A stretch of DNA of 64,000 nt from Pseudomonas indica NBRC 103045 (GTDB lineage: Bacteria > Pseudomonadota > Gammaproteobacteria > Pseudomonadales > Pseudomonadaceae), in assembly GCF_002091635.1 (NCBI RefSeq), contig NZ_BDAC01000016.1, positions 1 through 64,000 of the forward strand. Direction: 5' to 3'. Positions 45,101 through 55,041 of this stretch are shown piece by piece. The position numbers and the translations under genes are program-made. Numbering within the stretch: position 1 is the first letter of the stretch; each line of letters starts with the position of its first letter. The notes under the pieces are model-generated. The model worked only from the letters and a program-made list of their open reading frames with translations. It ran no database searches and was not told the DNA's origin.

Positions 45101-48100
45101 TGCGCGTTTCCCGGCTCGCCTCGCTGGCGGCATCGGCGAAGGTCCAGTCCAGCGACGCCAGGGAGGCATAGCGTTCGGCCAACTCGAGGATCGACTCTCG
45201 CGATCCTCCGGCCAGGGTCAGGAAGGCCAACTGCCGGCGTTCCCCAGGAGCCAGCCCGATCCGCGCCTGCAGCGCCATGACCGGGTCGAGTGTCCAGCCG
45301 GTGCGTCCTTGCAGCCCGTTCAGAATCCCGATGGGACGACGCTCGTCGCCATGGCGTCCGAGAAACGCCTCGCGGTCGCTTTCGAAAGCGACCGCCAGGG
45401 AATCCGTTTCGTCGACGACCAGCCGGTGCAACAGCAGCGCCGGCTTTTCATCGGCGTGGCGGGGCCGCCGCGTGAAGAGCAGGGCCCGCAACCCGGGCAG
45501 GTATTCGCTGCCCACGAACAGCTTGCCGAAGGCCGGATGCCGTTCATCGTCCAGCGGCGGGGCCAGCGCCACCTCGGCATAGCTGGTCAGGCTGAGCGTG
45601 CGCGGCCGGTCGGATTCGTTGGTCAGGGTGAGCCGGCGGATTTCCATGTCCTCCGCCGTCGCGACCGTCACCTCCATACGCAGACCGATGCCATGGTCGT
45701 GCCGGTGAAACTCCGCCATATGAGGATGGAAGACAACCCGCTCCTGCGCGGACACGGCACCGGTCGGCTGCCGGCCAGCCGACCAGAGATCGCCGCTCTC
45801 CTCGTCCCGGACGTAGACCCAGAGTCCGTGGTGATCGCGGGTCGCATCCGGCCGCCAGCGCGTCAGCGCATGCCGGTGCCAGCTCAAGCCACCGGCCCCG
45901 GCACGGGATATCCAGCTGTGGAGCCGCCCGTTGCCCAGCAGATGCGCCTGCGGAAACCACTCGTCGCCCGTTGGCGTCCAGGCCTGGGGCGGCGCCACGC
46001 CGCTCCAGTCGGGTGCCGGCCGCTCCAGCGACTCGCTGCGCCGGGGATCGGCCGGTAACTCCAGGGGTACGCGCTCGTGCAACAGCAACTCCATGACCTT
46101 GACGCGCGGCACGCTGCCGAAGCGGCGGACCAGGGCATTGCCACACAAGGCGTTGTTCAGCGCAGCGAAGATCATGCCCTGGTGGTGGGCCATGTAGGCC
46201 CGGACGGTGGAAAAGCGACGCCCGCTGGGTACTCGGTCGGCGGTGAAATCCGCCGCCTCGTAGAGCCCATAGCTGCCCACCAGCCCGAGCCGTTGCAACT
46301 CGATCAGGTTCTCCACCGCCGCCCTGGGGCTGACCGCGAGCGCCAGGGCCGACGCATAGGGTGTGATGACCAAGTCCTGCGCCAAGTCGCGACGCAACCC
46401 CAGCTCCGGAACGCCGAACGCGCGGTAGCGGTAGCGATGCTCGGGATCGCGCGAGGCGAACGCCGATTCCGAGATGCCCCAGGGAACATCCTGCGTCCTC
46501 GCGTATTCGCGTTGCACGGCCACTGCCGCGCGCTCGCTCTGGCCGAGCAACGAGCCGGCGTGGCTCGGCAGCAGCAGGGGCGGCATCAGGTATTCGAACA
46601 TCGAGCCGTTCCACGACACCAGGGACAGGCGGCCGGCGAGACGGGACAACGGCCGCCCCAGATAAAACCAGTGTTCGAGGGGCACGTCGCCTTTCATGAT
46701 GGCGAAGTAGCTGGCCAGTCGCGCCTCGGTCGCCAGCAGGTCGTAGTGGTGGCTGTCGATGCGGTCCGCGCTCAGGTTGTGGCCAATGTGGAACAAGCGC
46801 TTTTCCGCGTCGTAGAGAGGACGGAAATCCATCGAGAACGCCATGTCCCCAGCTCGCGTCGCGTCGTCGAGCAAATCCCGGCGCAAGGCCGACTGCTCCT
46901 CCAGGCCCTGCTCCAGCGCTGCATCCAGCTTGCCGAGCCAGACCTTCGTCTCGCCGTTCACGCCGGCGAAGCGGCCGAGCAAGGTACGGGCCTGGACGAC
47001 CGCCGGACCGATTCCGCTCATGGGCAAATCGACCGGCAGGCATTGCTCAATCTGCCGGGCCAGCTTCGCCACCGGCGGCAGCGCGTCCCGCAAGGGGGAG
47101 AACCAAGGCATCAGCCGCTCGCGGTCGCGGCGGATCTCCCGCAGATGGTGGTGCAGCCGCTCCAGCCAGGTCTGTACCTCCTTCAGCTGCTGGATCGCCA
47201 GCCCCTGCTCACGGGCGATCATCCGCCCCACGGCATCGCGCAGCGCCTTCTCGCACTCATCGAGCGCATCGAGTCCGGCGGGATGCTCGCGGCACCGCGA
47301 GACCTGGATAGCGAAAGCGGCGAGGCGCTCTTCCAGCTCATGGTCGCCCACCGGCATCAGCGCTTCCCGGAGCAGCTCGAAAGTATCCTCCAGGCCATCC
47401 CACAGGCTGGTCGGCAACGCGGGGCCCGCCGCGATCTCCAGGCATCCCTGTTGCAGGGTCAGCAGGCAGACGGCGAGGTTGCCGCTGTCCACCGTCGAGA
47501 TGTACCGAGGCTCCAGCGGAAGCAGCAGGCGGGTGTCGTACCAGTTGAGCCAGTGCCCGCGATAGCGCTCCATCCGTTCGAGGGTATCCAGCCCCCGGCG
47601 GATGCGTGCCGCGAAATCGGACAGCCCTACGTACCCTAGGTCGGCAGCGCCGAGGGACGATACGAACAGCATGCCGATATTGGTGGGAGAGGTACGGTGG
47701 GCGATCTCCGAATAGGGCTCCTCCTGGTAGTTGTCCGGTGGAAGCCAATTGTCGTCGGGGCCGACGAAGGTCTCGAAGAACAGCCAGGTGCGCCGCGCCA
47801 GCCGCCGGAGAAAGACATGCTGTTCACCACTCGGCTCATCAGTCGCCTCGCGGCGCGGCAGGCTGATGAACAGGGCGACCCCCGGTGCCAGCAGCCACAC
47901 CAGCAGTAAGGGCGCGGCAGGCCAGAACGCGGCCGGATGGACCCGCCACAGGACAATGGCCAGGGTCACGGCCAGCATCGGCGAGGGCCACATCTGCCTC
48001 CAGACATAGCCATGCGAGCCCCGCCGCGCGAGGAACGAGGCCTGGTGCGCGGCCGTGGTCCACTCCAGCAGGTGACGGCGCGATACGCCGAGCCGCCACA

Positions 48101-50537
48101 GGGTACGAACCAGCGCATCGAGAGCGATGGCAGCATCGTTGACCAGGAATACCAGGGCGAGAAACCAGCGCCCGACGTGATCGAGCAGGCGGCGCAACAG
48201 GCCGCGCACCGCACCGCGCCGCCGGCCATGGGCGAGCCCGGTGATCAGGTCGGTGAACAGGTAGGCGCCCGGCGCCGCCACGGTCAGCAGCGTCCACACC
48301 CAGGGCGAGCCGGGCAGCCACAGCCAGCCGGCGGCGGCCAGGACGACCAGGGCCAGGGGGACCACACTGCGCCGCAGGTTGTCGATCAGTTTCCAGCGAT
48401 CCAGCGCCGACAGCCGGTTCTTCAACCGCATGCCGTCGCTGCCGGAAACGGAGCGCCACAGCCACGGCAGCAACTGCCAGTCGCCGCGCACCCAGCGATG
48501 CTGGCGGCGCGCATAGTCGAGGTAGCTGCGGGGAAAGTTCTCGTAGAGCACGATATCGCTGACCAGCCCCGCCCGGCCGTGGATGCCTTCGAACAGGTCA
48601 TGGCTGACCAGGCTGTTTTCCCGCACCCGGCCCTCCAGGCTGCGCTGGAAACTGGCTACCTCGTAAATGCCCTTGCCGACGAAGATGCCGCTGCCGAACA
48701 GATCCTGATAGACGTCGGATACCGCGCGCGTATAGATGTCGATGGCCGTGTCGCCGGTATAGAGACGGGCGAACAACGAGCGCTCGCCCTGCTCCGGGGC
48801 GATTTCCACGCGCGGCTGCAACACGGTATAGCCGCGCAGCACACGTCCGCTGTCGGGATCGAATTCGGCGCGGTTGAGCGGATGCGCCAGGGTACCCACC
48901 AGCCGAGCGGCGCAGCCGGACGGCAAGGCGGTATCCGCGTCGACCGTGATCACGAAGCGGATACCGCGCAGGGCTGCGGCATCGCCTTCGCGCAGGCAGA
49001 ACGCGCAGTCGTCTCCGTCGAGCAGGTAGCGATTGAAGTCCTCCAGCTTGCCGCGCTTGCGTTCCCGACCCATCCAGCAGCGTTCGCCGGGGTTGTAGCG
49101 GCGCGGCCGATGCAGAAGGTGGAAAGGTCTGCCACCGTCCTTTCCATAGCGTTCGTTGAGTCGCCTCAACCCCTGGACCAGGGCGTTCTCCACCGCCCCG
49201 TCGGTGGGCAGGCTTTCGGCAGGCGCTTCGAGATGATCGCTGAGCAGAACGAAACGCAACGCCGGGTCAGGGTTGGCCAGGTAATGCAATTCCAGGCGCT
49301 CCAGCACCGCCCGCGTTTCGTCCACCCCATCGAGCAGCACCGGCACTGCGATCGCGGTGGCGCACGCCGGATCGATGCCCTGGCTGAAATCCAGCTTGGG
49401 CAGCAGCCGGGGCGGCACATTCAGCGTGACCCACCAGTTGACCACCGTGACGCTGAGCACCGAGGCCGGAATCAGCGCGAGCAGCAGTCCGGCGAACCAG
49501 AGCCCCGGCGTCGCCCCGGCAACGGCCAGATACCCACCGGGCAGGACCAGGGCGGCCACCCCGGCGAGCATCAGGCTGCCCGCGTAGATCGTCCCTGCCC
49601 GGCGATACAGCAGGCGGCGCCAGCCCGCCAGCCAGGTCGGCCGATAGCCCAGGGCAGTTTCGCAGACCTCCCGGCCCGGACCGATAAGCCAATAACCGAC
49701 GTGGCCGCTGGACGCCCGCCTGTCGCCTTCGGCCGCGCGACGCAGCACCTGCTCGGCCACCTCGATTTCGTCGCGCTCCGCGCCCCGGGCCAGCTCTTCG
49801 AGCGCCTTGCGGTAGCGGTCGCGGGTTTCGAAATCCATGTGCGCATAGACCCCGGCGGGGTCGCGGGTCAACCGTTCCTCCACCAGGCTGCAACGCTCGA
49901 AGAAATCCTTCCAGGGTGTCGAGGCGATGATCGCCAGGTTCGCCAGCGCCCGCGCGACGCACTCGGTGTCTTCGAAGACACCGGCATCGGCACAGTGTCT
50001 GCTGAGCGGGAACGGGCTCTCCAAGGCGGGCAGCAACCGGCCCAGCGCACAGACCAGCACCTCCAGGCAGGTCAGGCGCAGCATGGTCGGGAACGCCCAG
50101 AGTTCGGCGATGCTCAGGGGGGCTTCGCCCTGGTAGGTACGGACGAACTGCACGACGCTCGACAGGGACAATTGCAGGCGCGAGGCATGCAGGTACCACT
50201 GGGCCACGGCGAATACCCTCGGCACCCCCTCCTCGCCCGGATTGGTCAGGCAGGGCAAGCGCTCGTAGAACGCCGCCGGCAGGTCGCGGACGACCTGCCG
50301 CACCGCCCGCTGCACCTGATAGTCGTTGTCCAGCAGCCACTCGGCGGCCTTGGTGACTTCCGGCGGCGGGTCCAGGCACAAGGTCCGGGCCCGCTCCAGC
50401 CAGCCTTCCAGCGCCTCGATCCGGGCCCATATCGGCAACGGCTCCGGCCTGCGGGAGCTGTAGCTATGGCGTTTGCACAGCTCGCACGCCGCCTGTTCGA
50501 CCGGACTACGCTCCCCTTCGGGAGCAACCGCCGTCAC
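42123..50537 (-). CDS. cyclic beta-1,2-glucan synthase (GT84-GH94)
   Basis: A giant inner-membrane enzyme of 2804 residues, the size of Brucella/rhizobial Cgs/NdvB, that builds and cyclises beta-1,2-glucan. After a helical N-terminal region come about six membrane helices, from about residue 320. A processive glycosyltransferase core follows (VITVDADTALP near 530; RRQHRWVRGDWQ, the QxxRW signature, near 680). Two long beta-rich phosphorylase regions end with the GH94 catalytic GAGDWNDGMD near 2484 and EGDVLHWWHPP. The start is GTG 50537, whose GTGA overlaps the usp stop, with GGGGAG upstream. The linkage is inferred from family. Confidence 0.9.
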   Translation of the reverse strand: MTAVAPEGERSPVEQAACELCKRHSYSSRRPEPLPIWARIEALEGWLERARTLCLDPPPEVTKAAEWLLDNDYQVQRAVRQVVRDLPAAFYERLPCLTNPGEEGVPRVFAVAQWYLHASRLQLSLSSVVQFVRTYQGEAPLSIAELWAFPTMLRLTCLEVLVCALGRLLPALESPFPLSRHCADAGVFEDTECVARALANLAIIASTPWKDFFERCSLVEERLTRDPAGVYAHMDFETRDRYRKALEELARGAERDEIEVAEQVLRRAAEGDRRASSGHVGYWLIGPGREVCETALGYRPTWLAGWRRLLYRRAGTIYAGSLMLAGVAALVLPGGYLAVAGATPGLWFAGLLLALIPASVLSVTVVNWWVTLNVPPRLLPKLDFSQGIDPACATAIAVPVLLDGVDETRAVLERLELHYLANPDPALRFVLLSDHLEAPAESLPTDGAVENALVQGLRRLNERYGKDGGRPFHLLHRPRRYNPGERCWMGRERKRGKLEDFNRYLLDGDDCAFCLREGDAAALRGIRFVITVDADTALPSGCAARLVGTLAHPLNRAEFDPDSGRVLRGYTVLQPRVEIAPEQGERSLFARLYTGDTAIDIYTRAVSDVYQDLFGSGIFVGKGIYEVASFQRSLEGRVRENSLVSHDLFEGIHGRAGLVSDIVLYENFPRSYLDYARRQHRWVRGDWQLLPWLWRSVSGSDGMRLKNRLSALDRWKLIDNLRRSVVPLALVVLAAAGWLWLPGSPWVWTLLTVAAPGAYLFTDLITGLAHGRRRGAVRGLLRRLLDHVGRWFLALVFLVNDAAIALDALVRTLWRLGVSRRHLLEWTTAAHQASFLARRGSHGYVWRQMWPSPMLAVTLAIVLWRVHPAAFWPAAPLLLVWLLAPGVALFISLPRREATDEPSGEQHVFLRRLARRTWLFFETFVGPDDNWLPPDNYQEEPYSEIAHRTSPTNIGMLFVSSLGAADLGYVGLSDFAARIRRGLDTLERMERYRGHWLNWYDTRLLLPLEPRYISTVDSGNLAVCLLTLQQGCLEIAAGPALPTSLWDGLEDTFELLREALMPVGDHELEERLAAFAIQVSRCREHPAGLDALDECEKALRDAVGRMIAREQGLAIQQLKEVQTWLERLHHHLREIRRDRERLMPWFSPLRDALPPVAKLARQIEQCLPVDLPMSGIGPAVVQARTLLGRFAGVNGETKVWLGKLDAALEQGLEEQSALRRDLLDDATRAGDMAFSMDFRPLYDAEKRLFHIGHNLSADRIDSHHYDLLATEARLASYFAIMKGDVPLEHWFYLGRPLSRLAGRLSLVSWNGSMFEYLMPPLLLPSHAGSLLGQSERAAVAVQREYARTQDVPWGISESAFASRDPEHRYRYRAFGVPELGLRRDLAQDLVITPYASALALAVSPRAAVENLIELQRLGLVGSYGLYEAADFTADRVPSGRRFSTVRAYMAHHQGMIFAALNNALCGNALVRRFGSVPRVKVMELLLHERVPLELPADPRRSESLERPAPDWSGVAPPQAWTPTGDEWFPQAHLLGNGRLHSWISRAGAGGLSWHRHALTRWRPDATRDHHGLWVYVRDEESGDLWSAGRQPTGAVSAQERVVFHPHMAEFHRHDHGIGLRMEVTVATAEDMEIRRLTLTNESDRPRTLSLTSYAEVALAPPLDDERHPAFGKLFVGSEYLPGLRALLFTRRPRHADEKPALLLHRLVVDETDSLAVAFESDREAFLGRHGDERRPIGILNGLQGRTGWTLDPVMALQARIGLAPGERRQLAFLTLAGGSRESILELAERYASLASLDWTFADAASEASRETRKLGLEPERLPELQMLASLLLYPHPTLRTGPETLAANRFGQPRLWGMSLSGDHPILLLRVATQQDSGLLATLVRACKFWRRRGLLVDLVILRTGASGYAEPLREQVFALLRESGVQDELASRGGDVHLLFADQLHDDDIRLLESTARIVLDESAGPLARQLAAAMPMPPPMPRFDGSGAPPGECIDTPLERPGDLLFDNGLGGFSPDGREYVIHLEPGRHTPAPWCNVLANEVFGSLVSESGNCCSWAVNSGENRLTPWSNDPLGDAPGEALYLRDEESAEVWTPTPLPAGEACTCQIRHGTGYTLWRQHSHGLEQELLVCVPPTAPVKVLRLRLRDVSGRSRRITATCYVEWLLGALASMARPHVVCDYDAECHALLARNPWNPDFAERVAFLTANKPPHSLSTDRQDFLGREGHPALPAALTRWALGGRVEVGGDPCAAFQVHLDFARGGSEELVFVLGQGQDREHAKSLAGFWQQAGRAEQGLAEVRTFWDHLLSGVRISTPAPAFDVMVNRWLQYQTIASRLFARAGFYQAGGAIGFRDQLQDVLALLHTDPRRAREHILLCAAHQFEEGDVLHWWHPPSDRGVRTRCSDDLLWLPFATSQYVEATGDESILGEAVPFLQAPPLANDEHDRYARFPATGQAFSLFEHCKRALQRGVTRGQHGLPLMGAGDWNDGMDRVGREGRGESVWLGWFAIAAMKGFAGLARRQSFYDVEIHWTKCAQALAERLDQAAWDGAWYLRAIDDDGRPLGSHADDECRIDSISQSWSLLCGADGEARARIAMDSAGRHLVRDEERLVRLLWPPFADTPREPGYIKAYPPGIRENGGQYSHAAAWLGMAFAGLGDAKNGWRIFDLLNPVNQAREAGQLATYRVEPYVLAADIGSVAPWVGRGGWTWYSGSAAWTWRLAVESILGLHLQDGRLRIEPCLPPGWTHFSAEVRGASGTLAIRVERDEGLPCGSYRMTVDGQAQTERLVAFPRDGTIVHVRLWIP

Positions 50538-51571
50538 CACGCTCCCCGCAATGGGGAATGTACCCCCGCGCCCCTGCCGCCCGTGCAGGTCTGCGTCATC
50601 GAGGCCGGTTGCTGGCGCATGATCAGCAGCGGCTTGCTGGCGTGAGTCATCAGAAATCCAGCCACGCTGCCGTAAGGGACATCCAGACGCCCGCTGTGCC
50701 CTTGGGCGGACAGCACCACGATGTCGACGGTTTCGTCGGCGACCAGACGCGCCAGGCTGCTGCGTACATCGGCGCATTGCACCAGCGTCCGGGCGACGAC
50801 ACCGTTCTCCGAGGCACGGGCCTGCAATTGATCCAGATACTGCCGGGCGACGCGCTCGTTGCGCCGCAACAGCTGCTGGCAGAGTTCGATATCTTCGCTT
50901 TCGGGCGGGCCGACCTCGGTCAATGCCGACGGAGGGACGATGTGGGCAAGCACCAGTTCCGCGTTCTGGACTTTGGCCAGGCGCATCGCGAACGGCAGGA
51001 CGCTTTCCGCGCGGCATGAGCCGTCGACCGGAACCAACACACGACGGTAGCCCTCGGCAGTTACGGTTTCGGCTTCGCAGGGCACGAGTAGCAACGACCC
51101 CGGTGAACGCTCGACCACTTCCCGCGCCGTGTCGCCCAGGACCCAGTGCGACGCCCGCCACTCGCCGTGCGTACCCAGCACCGTCAGGTCGGTCGGATGA
51201 CTTATCGCGTGCAGGCTGATCTGTTCCGCTGGTTGCCCCTCGATGATTTCGGTCTCGACCACCGGACACAGTTCGCGGTAGCTGCGGGCCAGGGCCTCCA
51301 TCCGAGCCTGGGCCTCCCGGCAGCAGATATCCCAATCCACCGGGTCCAGCCGCCTGTTTCCCTCCGCGCGAGTCTCGAGCACTTTCAACAGCACAAGCGG
51401 CACATTCAATGCCCTGGACATCGCGGCCGCATGCTGGATGACCTTGCCGACCGGCTCGCTGGAGCCGATGCAGGCGACCACACGACCGAATCCGGAACCC
51501 GGACACACAGACAGTTCGTTATCGGCCGCTCTTCCGGCGAAGGACGGGGAACTGAACGGGTACATCGGCAT
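50534..51571 (-). CDS. tandem universal stress protein
   Basis: A 345-residue protein with two Usp domains. The first (about 30-165: VVACIGSS, DLTVLGTHGEWRASHWVLGDTAREVVERS) and second (about 175-320: VLVPVDGSCRAESVLPFA, IVVLSAQGHSGRLDVPYGSVAGFL) both keep G-x2-G-x9-G-like nucleotide loops. ATG 51571 has GGAGGAGG upstream; ATG 51565 is also possible. It is preceded by a perfect Anr box and coupled to the glucan synthase by a 4-base overlap. Usp proteins of this type in P. aeruginosa support survival without oxygen. Confidence 0.93.
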   Translation of the reverse strand: MPMYPFSSPSFAGRAADNELSVCPGSGFGRVVACIGSSEPVGKVIQHAAAMSRALNVPLVLLKVLETRAEGNRRLDPVDWDICCREAQARMEALARSYRELCPVVETEIIEGQPAEQISLHAISHPTDLTVLGTHGEWRASHWVLGDTAREVVERSPGSLLLVPCEAETVTAEGYRRVLVPVDGSCRAESVLPFAMRLAKVQNAELVLAHIVPPSALTEVGPPESEDIELCQQLLRRNERVARQYLDQLQARASENGVVARTLVQCADVRSSLARLVADETVDIVVLSAQGHSGRLDVPYGSVAGFLMTHASKPLLIMRQQPASMTQTCTGGRGAGVHSPLRGAW

Positions 51572-51643
51572 GGCCTCCTCCGCTGCGCGAGCGGCTCCAT
51601 GGGCAATTGCAACCCAACCTAACGGCAGCTGGCTGTCGCAGGT

Positions 51644-51657
51644 TTGATGCAAATCAA
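51644..51657 (-). promoter_or_regulatory. Anr/FNR box upstream of usp-cgs
   Basis: TTGATGCAAATCAA is a perfect TTGAT-N4-ATCAA dyad. Placing its centre at -41.5 predicts a start near 51609 and a -10 at 51621-51616 reading TAGGTT, which is acceptable. The box is 73 bases upstream of the usp start codon and in the gap after the ACP gene, so usp-cgs has its own low-oxygen promoter. Confidence 0.82.
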
Positions 51658-51694
51658 ACGGGCCGGCACGTGGCTTTCCTTTCGTCCGAACGAG

Positions 51695-51940
51695 TCACGC
51701 CAATCTTCGCCGCAGGTAGTCCACCAGGACGTCGATCCGGTCGAGGCGCCGGTAGTCCTCCTCGGGAATGCTGACGCCCAGGCGTCGATGCAGGCTGGCC
51801 ATGAAGCGCAGCCAATCCATCGAGTCCAGGTCCACCTCTTCGCGCAGCGGGCGGTCGCAACGCAGCCGCTCGGGCTCGACTTCCGGCGCAACGCTCTTCA
51901 GGGCCTGCAGCACTTCGTTGCGGATCGCCGCCTCGTCCAT
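51695..51940 (-). CDS. acyl carrier protein
   Basis: An 81-residue four-helix carrier protein starting MDEAAIRNEVLQAL. The phosphopantetheine site is the serine of EEVDLDSMDWLRFM, near residue 39. ATG 51940 lies 6 bases after GAGGAG; an ATG two codons earlier would sit directly on the ribosome site. It is last in the fdh-acs-pdh operon, 10 bases after the E2 stop. Not the fatty-acid AcpP (different motif, DSM rather than DSL). Its acyl cargo is unknown; the adjacent acyl-CoA-making enzymes are candidates to supply it. Confidence 0.85.
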   Translation of the reverse strand: MDEAAIRNEVLQALKSVAPEVEPERLRCDRPLREEVDLDSMDWLRFMASLHRRLGVSIPEEDYRRLDRIDVLVDYLRRRLA

Positions 51941-51950
51941 TTCCATCTCC

Positions 51951-53090
51951 TCACAGCTGGTCGGGTAGCAGAAGCAACCGGCGAATCTCGCCGAGAAAAC
52001 GGCCGCCGTAGTGACCGTCGCTGGCCCGGTGGTCGGCCGCCAGGGTGGCATTCACCACCGGCCTGACGCACAACGCGCCGTTCTCGACCCAGGGCCGCTC
52101 GACGATACGGCCGAAGCCCACCAGGGCTACCTGTGGCGGATAGATGACGCCGAATACGCTGTCCGTACCCTGGTCGCCGAGCAGCGTGACGGTCAGCCCC
52201 GCACCGCTCAGTTCGGAACTGCGCAGGGAGCCGCTGCGGGCGCGCTGCACCAGGTCGGTGAATTCGTCCATCAGCGCTTGCACGGGTTTGTCCGCCACGT
52301 CATGCAGGGCCGGGGCGACCAATCCGCCCTGGCGCAGGGAGACGGCCACGCCCAGGTGGACGCCGCTGGCCGGCTGGAAGCTCCCATCGTGCCAGTAACC
52401 GTTGAGTTGCGGGTACTCGCGCAGCGCCAGTGCCACGGCCTTGAACAGCAGGACGGCGGGCAGCAGGCGGGCTTCCGGCGCCAGCGGCGCGTTGTACGTT
52501 TGCAGCCAGCTCAGCATCGGACCGAGGTCGAGGGCTTCTGCCAGGTAGTAATGCGGAATCTCGCGCTTGGAACGGCTCATCGCGGCGGCGATGGCCTGAC
52601 GCATGGCGGCATTGCGATCGACCGGGGCCGCCGGCCAGCCCGCCCCTTCGACATCGTCCAAGGTGACCACGCCATGCGGACCGGTGCCATGCAGACGCTC
52701 GGCGTCGATACCCAGCTCGGCGGCCCGCTTGCGTGCGGCCGGAGAAATGCGTGGCCGACTGCCCAGGGGCATGACGGGGGCGACAGGAGATGCCAGCGGC
52801 TCCGGTGCGGCGACGGCAGCCTTGACCCTGTGCTGCGCGGTCGCTGGCGTTTCCCCAGCTTCGAGCAGGGTCGCGATCGGCGTGCCGACCGGCACCTTGA
52901 CGCCCGGTTCGACCAGCAGCTCGAAGACCTCGCCCTCCTGCCAGCACTCCACATCCACCGCCGCCTTGGCGGTGTCGACCACGGCAATCACCTGGCCGCG
53001 GTGGACCTTTTCGCCGGGCTGTACCTTCCACTCCAGCAACCGGCCCTCGTCCATGTCGGCGCCCAGCGAGGGCAGCGGGAATTCGATCAT
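51951..53090 (-). CDS. 2-oxoacid dehydrogenase E2 acyltransferase
   Basis: A 379-residue E2 with one lipoyl domain (1-75; lipoyl Lys in [11 protein letters not shown] near 42), a peripheral-subunit-binding domain (about 110-150: [15 protein letters not shown]) and a catalytic domain ending [14 protein letters not shown], with the active His. It transfers an acyl group from E1 to CoA. The size and single lipoyl domain resemble the acetoin/pyruvate AcoC class. Its start overlaps E1-beta by 4 bases. No E3 dihydrolipoamide dehydrogenase is encoded nearby, so a shared one must serve. Confidence 0.92.
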   Translation of the reverse strand: MIEFPLPSLGADMDEGRLLEWKVQPGEKVHRGQVIAVVDTAKAAVDVECWQEGEVFELLVEPGVKVPVGTPIATLLEAGETPATAQHRVKAAVAAPEPLASPVAPVMPLGSRPRISPAARKRAAELGIDAERLHGTGPHGVVTLDDVEGAGWPAAPVDRNAAMRQAIAAAMSRSKREIPHYYLAEALDLGPMLSWLQTYNAPLAPEARLLPAVLLFKAVALALREYPQLNGYWHDGSFQPASGVHLGVAVSLRQGGLVAPALHDVADKPVQALMDEFTDLVQRARSGSLRSSELSGAGLTVTLLGDQGTDSVFGVIYPPQVALVGFGRIVERPWVENGALCVRPVVNATLAADHRASDGHYGGRFLGEIRRLLLLPDQL

Positions 53091-54058
53091 CCGAGCAACC
53101 CCCTCGCCGCCGCGACGATGCCGGCAACCTGCGGCAAGGCCGCCTCCTCAAGATGCTTGGCATAAGGCATGGGGACCTCCGCGCTGCATACCCGAGCGGG
53201 CGGCGCATCCAGTTCGTAGAAGCCCTGCTCGACGATGCGGGCGATGATTTCGGCGGCCAGGCTGCCGCTGCGCCAGCCCTCGTCCACTACCAGGGCCCGG
53301 CGGGTCTTGCACACCGAAGCCAGCAGGGTGGCGTCGTCCAGCGGGCGCAGCACGCGCAGGTCGATGACCTCGGCGGAGAGGCCCTCTGCGGCCAGGCTTT
53401 CGGCCGCGGCCAGCGCCTTGCCGAGGGTGCCGCCATAGGCGATCAGGGTCAGGTCGGTGCCCTCACGGCGAATCCGTGCCGAGCGGATGTCCAGCGGCGC
53501 GCTGTCGTCGAGTTCGCCCTCCAGGTTGTAGAGCTGGGCATGCTCGAAGATCAGTACCGGGTCAGGATCCTCCAATGCCGGCCAAAGCATGCCGCGCGCA
53601 TCTTCCAGGGTGGCCGGCGCGAGGATCTTCAAGCCCGGCACATGGGCGAACCAACCCTCGAGGCTGTGCGAATGCTGGGCAGCCAGTTGCCGGCCCGCCC
53701 CGGTGGCCATGCGCAGCACCAGGGGCACGGAGAACTGCCCACCGGACATATGCCGCAGGGTCGCCGCCGTGTTCACCAGCGGGTCCAGCGCCAGGAGGCT
53801 GAAGTTCACCGTCATCACCTCGACGATCGGCCGCATGCCGCCCAGCGCCGCGCCGATGCCCGCCCCGACGAACGCCAGCTCGGACAGCGGCGTGTCGCGG
53901 ATGCGCTCGGCGCCGAACTCGTCGAGCAAACCCTTGGATACCGCATAGGTGCCGCCATAACGCCCGACGTCCTCCCCCATCAGGAACACGCGCGGGTCCC
54001 GCAGCAGAGCGTCCCGCAGGGCCTGGCGCAAGGCTTCGCGATAGGTGATGCGGGTCAT
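53087..54058 (-). CDS. 2-oxoacid dehydrogenase E1 beta subunit
   Basis: A 323-residue transketolase-like subunit of a thiamine-diphosphate decarboxylating complex. It opens [19 protein letters not shown] and has [37 protein letters not shown] and a C-terminal region with [18 protein letters not shown] 54058 overlaps the E1-alpha stop by 4 bases; an 11-residue upstream extension is rejected. The substrate could be pyruvate or acetoin. Confidence 0.93.
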   Translation of the reverse strand: MTRITYREALRQALRDALLRDPRVFLMGEDVGRYGGTYAVSKGLLDEFGAERIRDTPLSELAFVGAGIGAALGGMRPIVEVMTVNFSLLALDPLVNTAATLRHMSGGQFSVPLVLRMATGAGRQLAAQHSHSLEGWFAHVPGLKILAPATLEDARGMLWPALEDPDPVLIFEHAQLYNLEGELDDSAPLDIRSARIRREGTDLTLIAYGGTLGKALAAAESLAAEGLSAEVIDLRVLRPLDDATLLASVCKTRRALVVDEGWRSGSLAAEIIARIVEQGFYELDAPPARVCSAEVPMPYAKHLEEAALPQVAGIVAAARGLLG

Positions 54059-55041
54059 GCCGAGCCCTCCCCGGTGTAGACGTCGAGGCACAGCGTTTCC
54101 AGCGGTTCGAGGGTGCCCGCCTCGGCGAAGGCGACAGCGGCCTCGACTTCACGTTCCACCTCGGCGAGCAACGCGGCGACGCCGTCGTCGTCCAGCACTT
54201 TCCCGGCAAGCAGCCGGGCACGGTAGGCGGGGATCGGGTCGCGTGCTTTCCAGCGCTCCACCTCGGCCTTGTCGCGGTACAGCTCGGGATCGAACATCGA
54301 GTGGGCACGGAAACGGTAGGTCTTGAACTCGAGAAAGTAAGGTCCCAGACCGGCCCGTACCCGCTCGACCGCCTGGCGCGTGGCATCGTGCACCGCGACC
54401 ACGTCCATGCCGTCCACCGCCTGTGCCGCCACCTTGTAGGCCGCGGCTTTGGCGCACAGGTCGGTTTGCGACTGGGAGCGCTCCAGTGCGGTGCCCATCG
54501 CATAAAGGTTGTTCTCGCAGCAGAACAGCACCGGCAGTTGCCAGAGCGCCGCCAAGTTGATCGCTTCGTGAAAGGCGCCTTCCGCCATCGCTCCCTCGCC
54601 GAAGAAGCAGGCCACCAAGCGTGTGCTGCCCTGCATTTGTTCGGCCAGCGCCAGGCCCGCCGCCAACGGCAGCCCACCGCCAACAATGGCGTTGCCGCCG
54701 AAGAAGCGAGTTGCCGCATCGAACAAATGCATGGAACCGCCACGCCCACGCGAACATCCCTCCTGGTAGCCAAGCATCTCCGCCATGATTGCCGTCATCG
54801 GCACGCCCTTGAGCAAGGCATGGCCATGCTCGCGATAGGTCGCCACTACCGCGTCGTCCGGTGCCAGTGCGTGCACGGCGCCGACCGCCACGGCCTCCTC
54901 GCCGATGTAGAGATGCAGGAAGCCGCGAATCCGGCCCTGGCCATACAGCTCTGCGGAACGCTCTTCGAGCCGACGGATGCGCAGCATGTCGAACAGCAGG
55001 CCTACGGCGGCCGATGAGTCGATCGAGGGGTGCCCGTTCAT
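54055..55041 (-). CDS. 2-oxoacid dehydrogenase E1 alpha subunit
   Basis: A 328-residue thiamine-diphosphate subunit. The cofactor motif runs from [17 protein letters not shown] to [10 protein letters not shown] near 150-190. [25 protein letters not shown] and the phospho-loop-like [15 protein letters not shown] are characteristic of PDH/acetoin E1-alpha. Its start overlaps the acetyl-CoA synthetase stop by 4 bases, which places the complex directly beside an acetyl-CoA-forming enzyme. Confidence 0.93.
   Translation of the reverse strand: MNGHPSIDSSAAVGLLFDMLRIRRLEERSAELYGQGRIRGFLHLYIGEEAVAVGAVHALAPDDAVVATYREHGHALLKGVPMTAIMAEMLGYQEGCSRGRGGSMHLFDAATRFFGGNAIVGGGLPLAAGLALAEQMQGSTRLVACFFGEGAMAEGAFHEAINLAALWQLPVLFCCENNLYAMGTALERSQSQTDLCAKAAAYKVAAQAVDGMDVVAVHDATRQAVERVRAGLGPYFLEFKTYRFRAHSMFDPELYRDKAEVERWKARDPIPAYRARLLAGKVLDDDGVAALLAEVEREVEAAVAFAEAGTLEPLETLCLDVYTGEGSA

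Noticed and set aside
42345-50645. Very long plus-strand frames (42345-46058, 46077-47639, 47937-50645)
   Set aside because: All are antisense to the glucan synthase, which has clear GT and GH94 motifs; no ribosome sites or domains.
50538-51506. 323-codon N-terminal extension of the glucan synthase frame
   Set aside because: Overlaps usp in another frame of the same strand and translates to Arg/Gly-rich nonsense; the GTGA junction gives a natural start.
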